64,000 nucleotides of DNA, taken from Halocatena marina (lineage in GTDB: Archaea > Halobacteriota > Halobacteria > Halobacteriales > Haloarculaceae). The stretch spans positions 558,001 through 622,000 of the forward strand of contig NZ_CP109785.1 of assembly GCF_025913575.1 (NCBI RefSeq), read 5' to 3'. The notes beneath the pieces are model-generated. The model did no database searches. It saw nothing but the letters and a program-made list of their open reading frames with translations, and was not told the origin of the DNA. Every line of letters starts with the position of its first letter. Position 1 is the stretch's first letter. Positions 1-8,738 of this stretch are shown here, in pieces. The position numbers and the translations under genes were made by a program.

Positions 1-1638
1 CGTGGTGCCGTGACAGCGCGCGTTGCTCGATAAGAGACCGAACTGTGCCCACCGAGTGTAGAGTGCATTAGTAGGAGTACCACGGAACCCACCGATGTCG
101 TGACTCCAGTACGCGATACCTGACAATGAGGCAGAGAGACCTCCCCGGAGTGCTGCACTCATCCCGTTCCAGGTCGTCTGCGGGTCGCCACCCCAGTGCA
201 TTGGGAATCGTTGGCTCCCTGTCCACGCTGATCGTCCCCAGACGATGGCCTCATCGGTGCCATTGACCTCGCCGACCACCTCGTAGACCGCTTTGTTGTA
301 CAAATACGGGTAGAGATTGTGCATCGATGCCCCGCTCTTGCCATTCGCAAAGACGGCATCCTCCGGGACGTACTCACCATAGTCGGTCTTGAATACGTCG
401 ACGCCCATCTCAAGCAGACGACGGTGTTTGTCCTTCCACCACTCGACAGCATCAGGATTCGTGAAATCAACGAGTGCACCTCGATAGTCACCCTGACACG
501 TGTGGTCCATCACGTACGGTTTTCCAGTCCCATCGCTGACGAAGTACCCCTCACGTGCGCCCGCTTCGAACGCCTCCGTGCCGACGGGAACGTGTGGATG
601 TTCCCACAACGACAGACGGAAATCGTTCTCGTGTAGCCCAGATATCATCCCCTCTGGGTCGGGGAACTGTTCGGTGTCCCACGCCAAGTCCGTCGAGCAG
701 TGATCGCGCATCCAGAACGGATCCAGATGGACGACATCGCTCGGAATCTCCGCTTCGCGGAGTCGGTCAACGATGGCTTCGAGTTGGTCGCGCGACTCGT
801 AGCCGAGCCGTGACATCCACGTGCCGAAACTCCACTTCGGTGGTCGGTCCGGCCGACCAGTCATCGCCGTGTACGACCGCAGGATGTCCGTGAAGTCGGG
901 ACCGTAGAAAAAGATGAATGCGAAGCTGTCATCGGCGACGGAGACGGACGCGCTGGCCGTCGATGTCTTCCCGAAATCATAGTGGACGCGCGCTGTTGTC
1001 TCTACCAACATTCCGTATCCTTTCGATGAGAGGTGAAATGGGATGTTTTTGTATGCACGCGGTGTTTCCGTCCCGAGCGGTTCCTCGTGCCAGAGATCGA
1101 GTTCCCGACCGCGACGGTCGAACTCGACGAACTGTTCGCCTGCGCCGTAGAGCTTTTCGCTCGGATCGAGACTGAACGCTGTTCCTGTCTCTGTGATGCG
1201 TCGAGGGTTGTGGTTGATCTCTTCCTGTGTGAATCCCAATGGATCCACGCGTGAACGCGCGAACACATCTGTATCGTGACGTTGCTCTCGAAGGATCTCC
1301 TCACCATCCTTGATACGGAAGCTCCACTCGTCGAGACCGATGACGACCTCCAATGCCCCCGTATCGAGGACGAGTGTCCCGTCTATCTCGCTCACAGCAA
1401 GCGCGACACTATCGGTGAGCGCGTCTCGTTTGATGTCGGGATACTCTCGTTCGATGCGAACTTCTGGATTCGCGTGGAGTTCGAATCTGACGGTTTTTGG
1501 TCCGTAGAATTCGAGCGTCACTGGGAGTGTGCGCGAGGTCGCCGTCTCCGGCGAGTCAGTCGCACACTCAAGCCTAACGGTGGTTCCGTCGATAGAATAG
1601 TCGTCGACAGCTACGACAGTAATGCGTTCGCTCGTCAT
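1..1638 (-). CDS. GH31 alpha-glycosidase, YicI/alpha-xylosidase-like, 3' end beyond window
   Basis: About 546 residues are visible from an ATG at 1638 and the C-terminus lies beyond base 1. The nucleophile motif FKTDYGE puts the catalytic Asp at residue 419, and the acid/base motif HWGGD puts its Asp at residue 485. These positions nearly match E. coli YicI (416 and 482). The HDIGGF and FGLLSSNAR motifs are also YicI-like. The -1 subsite pair CF of YicI (Cys307-Phe308, which excludes a C6 group) reads Pro307-Phe308 here, so strict xyloside specificity is doubtful. The Arg-x-x-Trp sulfonate clamp of classical GH31 sulfoquinovosidases (YihQ) is not visible. There is no signal peptide, so it probably acts in the cytoplasm on an imported glycoside. 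It is divergent from the dehydratase gene across about 130 bp. GH31 membership is certain; the substrate is open. Confidence 0.93.
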   Translation of the reverse strand, partial: MTSERITVVAVDDYSIDGTTVRLECATDSPETATSRTLPVTLEFYGPKTVRFELHANPEVRIEREYPDIKRDALTDSVALAVSEIDGTLVLDTGALEVVIGLDEWSFRIKDGEEILREQRHDTDVFARSRVDPLGFTQEEINHNPRRITETGTAFSLDPSEKLYGAGEQFVEFDRRGRELDLWHEEPLGTETPRAYKNIPFHLSSKGYGMLVETTARVHYDFGKTSTASASVSVADDSFAFIFFYGPDFTDILRSYTAMTGRPDRPPKWSFGTWMSRLGYESRDQLEAIVDRLREAEIPSDVVHLDPFWMRDHCSTDLAWDTEQFPDPEGMISGLHENDFRLSLWEHPHVPVGTEAFEAGAREGYFVSDGTGKPYVMDHTCQGDYRGALVDFTNPDAVEWWKDKHRRLLEMGVDVFKTDYGEYVPEDAVFANGKSGASMHNLYPYLYNKAVYEVVGEVNGTDEAIVWGRSAWTGSQRFPMHWGGDPQTTWNGMSAALRGGLSASLSGIAYWSHDIGGFRGTPTNALYTRWAQFGLLSSNARCHGTT

Positions 1639-1768
1639 TGACACTCGATTGAGCGAGACTCGCGCTATTAAAACTATCCCGCCCACCGTACTGTCAGTCG
1701 TGCTGTCGCTGTCCAGTCTATTACTGTCGCTATCACAATCTTTATTCACTCGTTACAACAGAGCATAG

Positions 1769-3034
1769 ATGATGACAAACGAAAAGCCAGGGTACCGTAT
1801 CGCACAGGGTGGTGGCGTCCCGTGGCGCGACATGGGACGGGAGGAGACCCATCGGCCGCCAGAGCGAGATATCGAAATCACCGACGTGAAGACGATGGCA
1901 ATCGCAGGTAACTTTACGTGGGGTATTGTCAAGGTTGAAACGGATGCTGGTGTCTACGGTCTCGGTGAAACGTTTCGTGCCGAAGCAGCCCTCGATATGG
2001 CAGGGCGGATGACCACCGATCTCGTGGGCGAGAATCCACTCGACACACACCGGATGCGAGAGCTTCTCGAACAACGCTACACTGGCACTGGCCGCATCGG
2101 TCAGGCAGCGTTCACTGCCATCGAAACAGCGTGCTACGACATCAAGGGGAAAATATTCGATGTTCCGGTGTACGAGCTGCTGGGTGGGAAGTATCGAGAC
2201 CGTATCAAAATATACTGTGACACGCACGGCGGAGCATCTCTCGGTGAGGCTGAGTCACACGATCCGAAGGACGTCTACACGCCGGAATCGTACGCTCGTG
2301 CGGCCCGTGAAGTCGTTGATGAGGGGTTCGAGGCGCTGAAGTTCGATCTCGACGTGCCGACTCACGAGACGTACGACGAGTCTAACCGCCGGATGGACAA
2401 TGAAGCACTGGAACACAAGGTTTCGCTGGTTGAGGCAGTTCGGGACGAAATTGGCTACGATATCGACCTTGGGATGGATCTCCACTGGAACTTCACCGTG
2501 GAGACGGCTGTTCGCTTGGGGAAAAAGCTCGAGCGTTTCGACTTGGCGTGGCTCGAAGACCCGGTTCCACCCGAGAAATCGAAGGCCCAACAGCGCGTCG
2601 CAGAGAAACTCGATCTTCCCGTGCTCACTGGAGAGAATCTCGTCACAGTCGATCAGTTCAACACGGCCGCCCGTCAGGGCATGATGGATATCGCTGCGCC
2701 CGACGTGAACAAATGTGGTGGTCTCGGCGAGTTCGTCGATATCGCTACCGTCTGTGATCTCTACGGCATTCCCATCGCGTCGCACAACATCTCCAGCCCT
2801 CTCGGTACCATCGCTGGCGCGCACGTCTCTGCGGCAATTCCCAACTTCCTCTGTATGGAGTGGCACGCACGGGACGTTCCATGGTGGAACGAGATGGCAA
2901 CCAGAACCGAAGGAAACGGGCCGATTCTCGAAGATGGGTATATCGACGTACCGGAAGGACCGGGGCTTGGCGTGGAACTGAACCGTGATCTGTGCGAGCA
3001 GTATCTGACCGACGGCTCCGAACTCATCATTTGA
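1769..3034 (+). CDS. Enolase-superfamily sugar-acid dehydratase (gluconate/galactonate type; proposed sulfogluconate dehydratase)
   Basis: The 421-residue protein belongs to the mandelate racemase/muconate lactonising branch of the enolase superfamily. Metal ligands are visible as Asp237 (in GMDLHW), Glu263 (in WLEDP) and Glu289 (in TGEN). The DxH pattern (Asp237, His239) together with His339 (in SHN) is the acid/base arrangement known from galactonate/gluconate dehydratases. The reaction should be anti-dehydration of an aldonate to a 2-keto-3-deoxy acid. It is followed 4 bp later by a 2-hydroxyacid dehydrogenase, so the two are co-transcribed. In the proposed pathway it would turn 6-deoxy-6-sulfogluconate into KDSG. 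D-xylonate or D-gluconate are alternatives, since haloarchaeal xylonate and gluconate dehydratases belong to the same superfamily. Confidence 0.88.
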   Translation: MMTNEKPGYRIAQGGGVPWRDMGREETHRPPERDIEITDVKTMAIAGNFTWGIVKVETDAGVYGLGETFRAEAALDMAGRMTTDLVGENPLDTHRMRELLEQRYTGTGRIGQAAFTAIETACYDIKGKIFDVPVYELLGGKYRDRIKIYCDTHGGASLGEAESHDPKDVYTPESYARAAREVVDEGFEALKFDLDVPTHETYDESNRRMDNEALEHKVSLVEAVRDEIGYDIDLGMDLHWNFTVETAVRLGKKLERFDLAWLEDPVPPEKSKAQQRVAEKLDLPVLTGENLVTVDQFNTAARQGMMDIAAPDVNKCGGLGEFVDIATVCDLYGIPIASHNISSPLGTIAGAHVSAAIPNFLCMEWHARDVPWWNEMATRTEGNGPILEDGYIDVPEGPGLGVELNRDLCEQYLTDGSELII

Positions 3035-3038
3035 ACGC

Positions 3039-4004
3039 ATGACGTACACTGTTGTCGTCACTGACCACGATTTCGGAGACCTCTCAATCGAGCGCGCTGT
3101 CCTCGGCGACGTGGCCGAAATCGTGGCACTCACAGATGACATCGGCGAACGCGACGCGAACGCTGTGAAAGCGTTCAGGACGGCGGACGCAATCATCAAC
3201 CTGCGCTCCGTTATCGACGCGAATGCCATCACCACGATGGAGAATGCTCGGGTGATCGCCCGATACGGTATTGGTGTCGATAATATCGACGTTGCAGCCG
3301 CAGCAGACTGCAATATCCCAGTAACGAACGTGCCCGAGTACTGTCACGAAGAAGTAGCAACGCACGCGCTCACGATGTTGCTCGCGCTCGCCCGAAGCAT
3401 TCCCAGCTACGATCGGTCGGTTGGCCGAGGCGAGTGGAGTCGTGCCGTTGGGACGCCGGTTCACCGGTTCTCGACGCGGACCGTCGGCGTCGTCGGGTAC
3501 GGAACCATCGGGCGGGAGATCGGTGATCGCGCTGCCGCGCTCGGAGCAGACGTCGTCGCAAGCGATCCATTCCTCTCTAAGGCCGATCTTGCGGACGATC
3601 CTGCTGATCTCGTCGCGTTCGAGGAACTGCTCGAACGGTCAGATTTCGTGACTATCCACTCGCCGCTGACGGACGACACCCGCGGTCTGTTTGATGCTGA
3701 GGCGTTCTGCCGGATGAAGGATTCGGCGTCACTCATCAACGTCGCACGTGGCCCGATCATTGACAGCGATGCGTTGTTGAATGCGCTGAACACTGGAGCC
3801 ATCGCCGCTGCTGGTCTCGACGTGTTTCCTGACGAGCCGCCGCCGATGGACGATCCTCTATGCGACCACAACCGTGTCATCACTACTCCCCACGTCGCGT
3901 GGTATTCCGAAGAATCGAACGAGGAACGACGCCGAACGACGGCTAAAATCGTCGAAACCGTCCTCTCGGGCGGCGAACCGTGGAATGTCGTCAATGGCGT
4001 GTAG
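3039..4004 (+). CDS. D-2-hydroxyacid dehydrogenase family (SlcC-like (S)-sulfolactate dehydrogenase proposed)
   Basis: The 321-residue NAD(P)-dependent D-isomer-specific 2-hydroxyacid dehydrogenase has a Rossmann motif GYGTIG at 153-158. The catalytic residues are Arg237 (in NVARGPI), Glu266 (in FPDEPP) and His285 (in TPHVAW). It is most like the 3-phosphoglycerate dehydrogenase/CtBP-like subgroup. In bacterial sulfolactate degradation, SlcC of this superfamily oxidises (S)-sulfolactate to sulfopyruvate. The ComC- and SuyAB-like genes in the same island make that role attractive here. It starts 4 bp after the dehydratase stop, so it is probably translated from the same transcript. Glyoxylate/hydroxypyruvate reductase is the generic alternative. 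Confidence 0.85.
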   Translation: MTYTVVVTDHDFGDLSIERAVLGDVAEIVALTDDIGERDANAVKAFRTADAIINLRSVIDANAITTMENARVIARYGIGVDNIDVAAAADCNIPVTNVPEYCHEEVATHALTMLLALARSIPSYDRSVGRGEWSRAVGTPVHRFSTRTVGVVGYGTIGREIGDRAAALGADVVASDPFLSKADLADDPADLVAFEELLERSDFVTIHSPLTDDTRGLFDAEAFCRMKDSASLINVARGPIIDSDALLNALNTGAIAAAGLDVFPDEPPPMDDPLCDHNRVITTPHVAWYSEESNEERRRTTAKIVETVLSGGEPWNVVNGV

Positions 4005-4090
4005 CACCGATCTCTTGGACAACAGAGGTGTACGGCGTGCAGTACAATCGAAGTCGGTTTCTCATCCTGTGTGAAACGGAACGTGAATGT

Positions 4091-4957
4091 TCAAGCCTTG
4101 CCGGTGCCAGCCGTGAGTCCCTCAACGACCCTCCGCTGGAAGAACAGCATGAACAGCATCAGCGGGACGATAGAGAGGAACACTGCGGCCGAGATCGTTC
4201 CCCAAGGGTACTGATATTCTCCCTGATAGAGTGCGATCCCAACCGTGATCGTGCGCATACTATCCTCCGTCATAAACGTCAACGCGAAGAGGAACTCATT
4301 CCATGCATAAATGAAGACGATAATGGCCGTCGTGGCCATCGCGGGTGCGGAGACAGGGAGGATGATGCGAAAGAGGACGCCGATGCGTGAGAGTCCATCC
4401 ATCAGGCCAGCCTCTTCCAGTGAATCGGGGAGTTCTTTGAAGTATGCCTGAAATATCCAGACCGCGAACGGGAGCTGGAAGGCGGCGTAGGGGATGATGA
4501 GACCAAGGTAACTATTGAGCAGTCCCCACGACCGTGCCAACGAGAACAGCGGAATGAGTCGAGAGATGAAGGGCAGCATCGCAGTACCTAGAATGAGCAA
4601 GAGGACTGGAAGTTTGAACCGAAACCGGAGTCGTGAGAGCGAATAGCCTGCGAGCGCACCCAAAACCACATCGACGATTGCTGTTCCACCAGCCACTATT
4701 ATGCTATTCAGAAGATATCGCATGAATGGAGCCTGTTCGAGAGCAACCCGGTAATTCTCGAGCGTCGGCTGCTGTGGAAGGTAGTAGACCGGGAACTGAA
4801 CGACGTTGGACGGCTGTTTAATCGACGTGATAAATATCCAGAAGACAGGGAACATCGAGATGGCAACGAGTACGCCGATCGAGCCGTAGAAACCCAGTTT
4901 CTCTCCGACCCGCTGCAGCGAATCAACGTCGAACGCCCCGAATATTTTCGTGCTCAT
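4091..4957 (-). CDS. ABC sugar transporter permease, MalG type
   Basis: This 288-residue inner-membrane protein has about six transmembrane segments. Its C-terminal cytoplasmic loop carries the EAGLMDGLSRIG signature (EAA loop) that contacts the ATPase. The N-terminus has the hydrophobic segment typical of carbohydrate uptake (CUT1) permeases. It lies 1 bp downstream of the MalF-type partner on the same strand, so the pair is one operon. No ATPase gene is present in the window, which suggests a shared MalK/UgpC-like ATPase encoded elsewhere. The convergent dehydrogenase gene ends 87 bp away. Confidence 0.93.
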   Translation of the reverse strand: MSTKIFGAFDVDSLQRVGEKLGFYGSIGVLVAISMFPVFWIFITSIKQPSNVVQFPVYYLPQQPTLENYRVALEQAPFMRYLLNSIIVAGGTAIVDVVLGALAGYSLSRLRFRFKLPVLLLILGTAMLPFISRLIPLFSLARSWGLLNSYLGLIIPYAAFQLPFAVWIFQAYFKELPDSLEEAGLMDGLSRIGVLFRIILPVSAPAMATTAIIVFIYAWNEFLFALTFMTEDSMRTITVGIALYQGEYQYPWGTISAAVFLSIVPLMLFMLFFQRRVVEGLTAGTGKA

Positions 4958-4958
4958 G

Positions 4959-5924
4959 TTATCGTACCTCCGGTTCGTACAGCGTTCCGACGTAAACGAG
5001 TGAAATTACCAGTGCTATGAGCGTGATTATCGTCGCCGCTGCCGACCCACGGCCAAACGCCAGCTGGGTGAACGTGAGCTGATGGTCGAACAAAACAAGC
5101 GTCGTTGTCGCTTCCCCCGGACCACCACCGGTCAGGCCGTAGGGGAGTCCGAAGGCCTGAAACGCTGGTAACGTTCGAAAGATGAGTGCGACAAGGATAG
5201 TTGGTTTCAACAATGGGAGCGTGATGTCGCGGAATAGCCGCCATCTCGATGCTCCATCCATGCGCGCCGCCTCGTAGAGGTGGTCCGGAATACCAGATAA
5301 TCCTGCGAGCAGAATGAGTGCCATGAATGAGCTGGTCTTCCAGATGGTGATGAACGTCATCGATGCAAGTGCAACGTTCGGCTTCGCCAAGAACGGGAAT
5401 GTCGTCTCGAAAATTCCGATACGAATGAGCATGTCGTTGATAACACCGTACTGTCCGTGGAACATCCACGCCCAGATCTTTGCGTTAATAACCGTCGGCA
5501 GCGCCCACGGAAACAGAATCGCGGCCTGCGTGATGTACTTTCCCCGAAACGATCGCTGGAGAAGTAGGGCCATCCCAAGCCCGATGCAGAGTTCGATGGG
5601 CACCGACACGAAGGTGTAGATCATACTCACTGTGAACGAGTTCCAGAATCCGCCGTTACTCAAAAGCTGTTCGTAATTCTGCAACCCGACGAACGTCTGT
5701 GGCCGTGCTTCGATGACATACCCTGTGTAGAAGCTACTCCGAACCGTCTCGATAATAGGGTAGAAGGAAACGGCGAGAAGAAACAGCACGACGGGCGCCA
5801 GCAGCGCCGTCGCCAGTTCTTCTTCCGTCAGCCGAAATTCCCGGTACCGCTGCCACCGCGATACGGCGGGCGTTGATTCCCCATCATGACGTGAGCTACT
5901 CACATGGTCGGCTGTGTCTGGCAT
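4959..5924 (-). CDS. ABC sugar transporter permease, MalF type
   Basis: The 321-residue CUT1-family permease has a hydrophilic N-terminus of about 35 residues followed by roughly six membrane segments. An EAA-type loop (LYEAARMDGASRWR) sits before the last segments. It is the first gene of the permease operon, transcribed away from the SuyAB-like genes. With the MalG-type permease and the lipoprotein encoded at 8739-10037 it would form the importer. By analogy with bacterial sulfo-ED loci (SmoEFGH) the cargo could be sulfoquinovose or its glyceryl glycoside, but the sequence alone does not show substrate specificity. Confidence 0.92.
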   Translation of the reverse strand: MPDTADHVSSSRHDGESTPAVSRWQRYREFRLTEEELATALLAPVVLFLLAVSFYPIIETVRSSFYTGYVIEARPQTFVGLQNYEQLLSNGGFWNSFTVSMIYTFVSVPIELCIGLGMALLLQRSFRGKYITQAAILFPWALPTVINAKIWAWMFHGQYGVINDMLIRIGIFETTFPFLAKPNVALASMTFITIWKTSSFMALILLAGLSGIPDHLYEAARMDGASRWRLFRDITLPLLKPTILVALIFRTLPAFQAFGLPYGLTGGGPGEATTTLVLFDHQLTFTQLAFGRGSAAATIITLIALVISLVYVGTLYEPEVR

Positions 5925-6131
5925 ACGTGTTCACCAGCCAGACGAAATCCGCAACAATAAATCTACGGACACACCCTCGCTCGCGTTCATGGCTAAGTGA
6001 CGTATCTAAGATGGTCTCGATACGATTCAGCGTCTGTTCACTATCACAGCTACTGCCGTTCGGAATTGAAGACGATCTATGGTGCTGCTGACAGTAACTG
6101 TTAAGATGAAGGGCTTTGTTCCGTCGGTTGT

Positions 6132-6455
6132 ATGGCCGATCAGCTTATCGAGGTCGTAGAATCTGCAGACAACGTCGCGACGGCACTTCGGGATATCGAA
6201 GCCGGTGAGACGGTCACTGTCCTCGTCGATGAAGCAGAGCGCACTATCGAGATGCACGACGATGTCGAGTTTGGTCACAAGCTCGCGCTCGAACCGCTGT
6301 CCGCCGGTGAGACAGTTACCAAGTACGGCACGAGTATCGGTGACGCATCGACGGCTATCGATGCGGGCGAGTGGGTTCACGTCCACAACGTCGAATCGAA
6401 CTATGGTCGCGGCGATCTCGCCGATCAGAACCAGTCACAAGCGGTTCAGGAGTGA
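6132..6455 (+). CDS. suyA: SAF-domain small subunit of UxaA/SuyAB-family lyase
   Basis: The 107-residue protein consists of one SAF domain with the family features GHKLAL, TKYG and HVHNVES. Such domains are the N-terminal part of altronate dehydratase (UxaA) and the separate alpha subunit of (2R)-sulfolactate sulfo-lyase (SuyA). The tail ...SNYGRGDL resembles split UxaA-type subunits more than SuyA as I recall it, so the small subunit alone does not settle the substrate. The stop is 5 bp before the large-subunit ATG, so the two are translationally linked. It acts with that subunit in the cytoplasm, where desulfonation of (R)-sulfolactate to pyruvate and sulfite is the proposed reaction. Confidence 0.8.
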   Translation: MADQLIEVVESADNVATALRDIEAGETVTVLVDEAERTIEMHDDVEFGHKLALEPLSAGETVTKYGTSIGDASTAIDAGEWVHVHNVESNYGRGDLADQNQSQAVQE

Positions 6456-6460
6456 GAATC

Positions 6461-7627
6461 ATGAGTGAATTCCTCGGATACGAACGCAGCGATGGTAGTA
6501 TTGGCATTCGAAACAACGTGGTCATCGTCTCGACAGCCCCGTACGCGAACGATACAGTAACGCGCGCTGCGGACATCGTTGAGAACACTGTTCCGATCAC
6601 ACATCCACTCGGGCGGTGCCAGACCAAACCAGACGTCTTCCAGACGTACCGGACGCTTCTGGGTTATGCGACTCATCCGAACACCTACGGCGCGGTCGTG
6701 GTTGCACACGCCGGCGAGATCGTCGATGGTGACGAACTTGCGGCCGACACTGCCGAAACGGGCCGGCCCAGCGAATCAGTCAACATCCACGAGGAGAAGG
6801 GCGTAATGAACGGCCTGAAGGCCACTGTGGACGCCGCGCAGAAAATGGTCCGAGACGCGAGCGAGCAACGTCGAGTTCCGTCAAACATGTCGAATCTCAC
6901 GTTCGGTATCAACTGTGCGACCTCGGACACGACCTCGGGACTCTGCCAACACAAGGCAACTGCTGGTGCCGTCTGGCGACTCATCGATGAACACGACGGT
7001 CGCGGGGTGTTCGCCGAGACGCCAGAATTCTTCGGTGGCGAACAGGAGCTTGCAGAACGAGCGATCAACGACGAGGTCAAAGAGAAGATCTTAGATCGTG
7101 TCGAGTGGTGGGATGAGCGACTGCAGGCGACAGGCTACGACGTTCGCGGTGCCCAGCCCACGCCAGACAATATGGATGGTGGCCTAACGACCATTGAAGA
7201 GAAATCACTCGGCGCACTCGTCAAATCCGGCAGTGGCCCCATTCAGGGCATGGTCGACTACGCAGAACAGATTCCCAATGAGTCGGGGATGTACATTATG
7301 GACTCGCCCGGGCACGGCGCTGAATCTGTCACCGGCATCGGCGCGAGTGGTGCGCATTTCATGATCATTTCGACCGGACAGGGACACACGCTCTCGAACG
7401 CTGTCATGCCGACGATCAAGATCACGGGGAATCCCGGCAGTGCAAAGCGTGTTCCGGAAGAAACTGATGTCGATGTGAGCGAGGCACTCGTTGGCGATCA
7501 GTCCATCGACTGGGCGACCAACCAGCTCTGGGATGAGATCAGCGCGATCATCGACGGGAAGCTCACGATGAGCGAGGCGCTCGGCGAGAGTCAGTTCGCA
7601 ATCCATCGCATTGGTCCATCGACGTAA
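6461..7627 (+). CDS. suyB: UxaA/SuyB-family large subunit, probable (2R)-sulfolactate sulfo-lyase beta subunit
   Basis: The ATG at 6461, 5 bp after the small subunit, gives 388 residues. Family motifs are GYERSDGSIGIRN near the start, SDTTSG at 155-160 and the signature GGLTTIEEKSLGA at about 240-252. Several stretches follow SuyB rather than E. coli UxaA, as I remember those sequences. They are the SDTTSG element (UxaA has SDAFSG-like), QPTxxN before the signature, TGQG rather than TGRG, and a C-terminal DVDVS. The proposed reaction is lyase cleavage of (R)-sulfolactate to pyruvate and sulfite with a metal cofactor. Altronate or galactarate dehydratase is the alternative. The following ComC-like gene, 1 bp away, favours sulfolactate. 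Confidence 0.78.
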   Translation: MSEFLGYERSDGSIGIRNNVVIVSTAPYANDTVTRAADIVENTVPITHPLGRCQTKPDVFQTYRTLLGYATHPNTYGAVVVAHAGEIVDGDELAADTAETGRPSESVNIHEEKGVMNGLKATVDAAQKMVRDASEQRRVPSNMSNLTFGINCATSDTTSGLCQHKATAGAVWRLIDEHDGRGVFAETPEFFGGEQELAERAINDEVKEKILDRVEWWDERLQATGYDVRGAQPTPDNMDGGLTTIEEKSLGALVKSGSGPIQGMVDYAEQIPNESGMYIMDSPGHGAESVTGIGASGAHFMIISTGQGHTLSNAVMPTIKITGNPGSAKRVPEETDVDVSEALVGDQSIDWATNQLWDEISAIIDGKLTMSEALGESQFAIHRIGPST

Positions 7628-7628
7628 G

Positions 7629-8630
7629 ATGGAGGTCGACCGTCAGCGCGCTGTCGATGTCGCAACAGCCGCCTTCGAAAGCCACGGCATTTCAGCGTCG
7701 GACGCCGAACTCACCGCTGAAGTGCTCGTGAGCGCAAATGCTCGCGGAAAACACTCACACGGGCTCTTACGCTTGCCGCGATTCATTCGTGGGATTGAAC
7801 ACGGAAACGTCGATCCCGACGGAGACATCGAGATAACTACCGAACGCGGCAGCAGCGTCACTCTTTCTGGTGGATCACGACTCGGTCCCGTCGTCGCAAG
7901 TGAAGCCGCAGTACTGGCGATGGAGCGTGCCGACGAATTCGGTATCGGAGCCATCGGCGTCCACGACACGAATCATCTCGGGATGCTCGGATACTACACT
8001 GACCTAATACGATCGGACGGATACGTCGGCGTTGCTATCACGAACACAGAACCCGCGATGCCACCACACGGAGGTACCGAACCGATACTGGGGACGAATC
8101 CCATCGCTATTGGTCTCCCAACAGATCCGGTGTTCAATCTCGACATGTCGACCTCCGCCATCGCACGTGGTACAGTTCTGCACAAAAAGGCAGCAGACGA
8201 GCCAATCCCCGAAGATCGTGCACTCGATGCCACCGGTGAACCGACGACCGATCCCGATGCGGCCCTTCAGGGTATGATTCTCCCCTTCGGTGGCGTGAAA
8301 GGGTCGGGGATCGCAATCGCGATCGAAGTGCTGGCTGGTGGTCTCGTTGGCGCAGCGATGGGAACCGCGGTCACCGGAACCTATCACACCAAGGATCCCT
8401 GCACCAAGGGCGATCTCTTTCTCACGATCGACCCCGAAGCGTTTGGGAACCCGAACTTCGCATCGGAGGCAAGCGCGTTCTTACGGGACATGAAACGTCA
8501 TTCGGGATCTACCACCGACGAAATCCGTCTCCCCGGCGAACGATCGGTCCGACGCGATCGTGATCGCGAGACCGTCGAGATCGAAGACGACTGCTGGCAG
8601 GACGTCTGCGCGCTTGCGGAACCGAACTGA
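7629..8630 (+). CDS. comC: LDH2/malate dehydrogenase-family oxidoreductase, ComC-like (R)-sulfolactate dehydrogenase
   Basis: The ATG at 7629 lies 1 bp after the suyB stop and gives 333 residues. The conserved SHG motif has the catalytic His at position 44. The stretches ITNTEPAM, ILGTNPIAI, ARG, ILPFGG and CTKGDLF match the archaeal ComC/MdhC group as I remember the M. jannaschii enzyme. That group reduces sulfopyruvate to (R)-sulfolactate in coenzyme M synthesis. Haloarchaea do not make coenzyme M by the methanogen route, and this gene is operonic with a SuyAB-like lyase. A catabolic role is therefore likely: reducing sulfopyruvate to the (R)-isomer that SuyAB can cleave. A 2,3-diketogulonate or malate reductase is the generic alternative. 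Confidence 0.83.
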   Translation: MEVDRQRAVDVATAAFESHGISASDAELTAEVLVSANARGKHSHGLLRLPRFIRGIEHGNVDPDGDIEITTERGSSVTLSGGSRLGPVVASEAAVLAMERADEFGIGAIGVHDTNHLGMLGYYTDLIRSDGYVGVAITNTEPAMPPHGGTEPILGTNPIAIGLPTDPVFNLDMSTSAIARGTVLHKKAADEPIPEDRALDATGEPTTDPDAALQGMILPFGGVKGSGIAIAIEVLAGGLVGAAMGTAVTGTYHTKDPCTKGDLFLTIDPEAFGNPNFASEASAFLRDMKRHSGSTTDEIRLPGERSVRRDRDRETVEIEDDCWQDVCALAEPN

Positions 8631-8677
8631 ACCCGAATCCGACGAGAACAGCGCGTGCCCTGTAACTTTTTATTCTG

Positions 8678-8714
8678 TTATGATAAATACGGATAAACAA
8701 GAACAGTTATCATA
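8678..8714. promoter_or_regulatory. Inverted repeat upstream of the binding-protein gene
   Basis: TTATGATAA at 8678-8686 and TTATCATA at 8707-8714 are inverted copies separated by 20 bp, 25 bp before the lipoprotein start codon. The region is AT-rich and must also contain the promoter of the binding-protein gene. It could be an operator, or simply overlap TATA/BRE elements. Confidence 0.35.
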
Positions 8715-8738
8715 TGACCAATCCATGTGTGACAACAT

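Noticed and set aside
1..1638. Calling the GH31 protein a classical sulfoquinovosidase
   Set aside because: The sulfonate-binding Arg-x-x-Trp element of YihQ-type enzymes is not visible and the protein is YicI-like.
6132..7627. Reading the SAF-domain and large subunits simply as altronate dehydratase (UxaA)
   Set aside because: Kept only as the alternative. The SDTTSG, TGQG and DVDVS features and the ComC-like neighbour fit SuyAB better, and no uronate isomerase or reductase genes are present.
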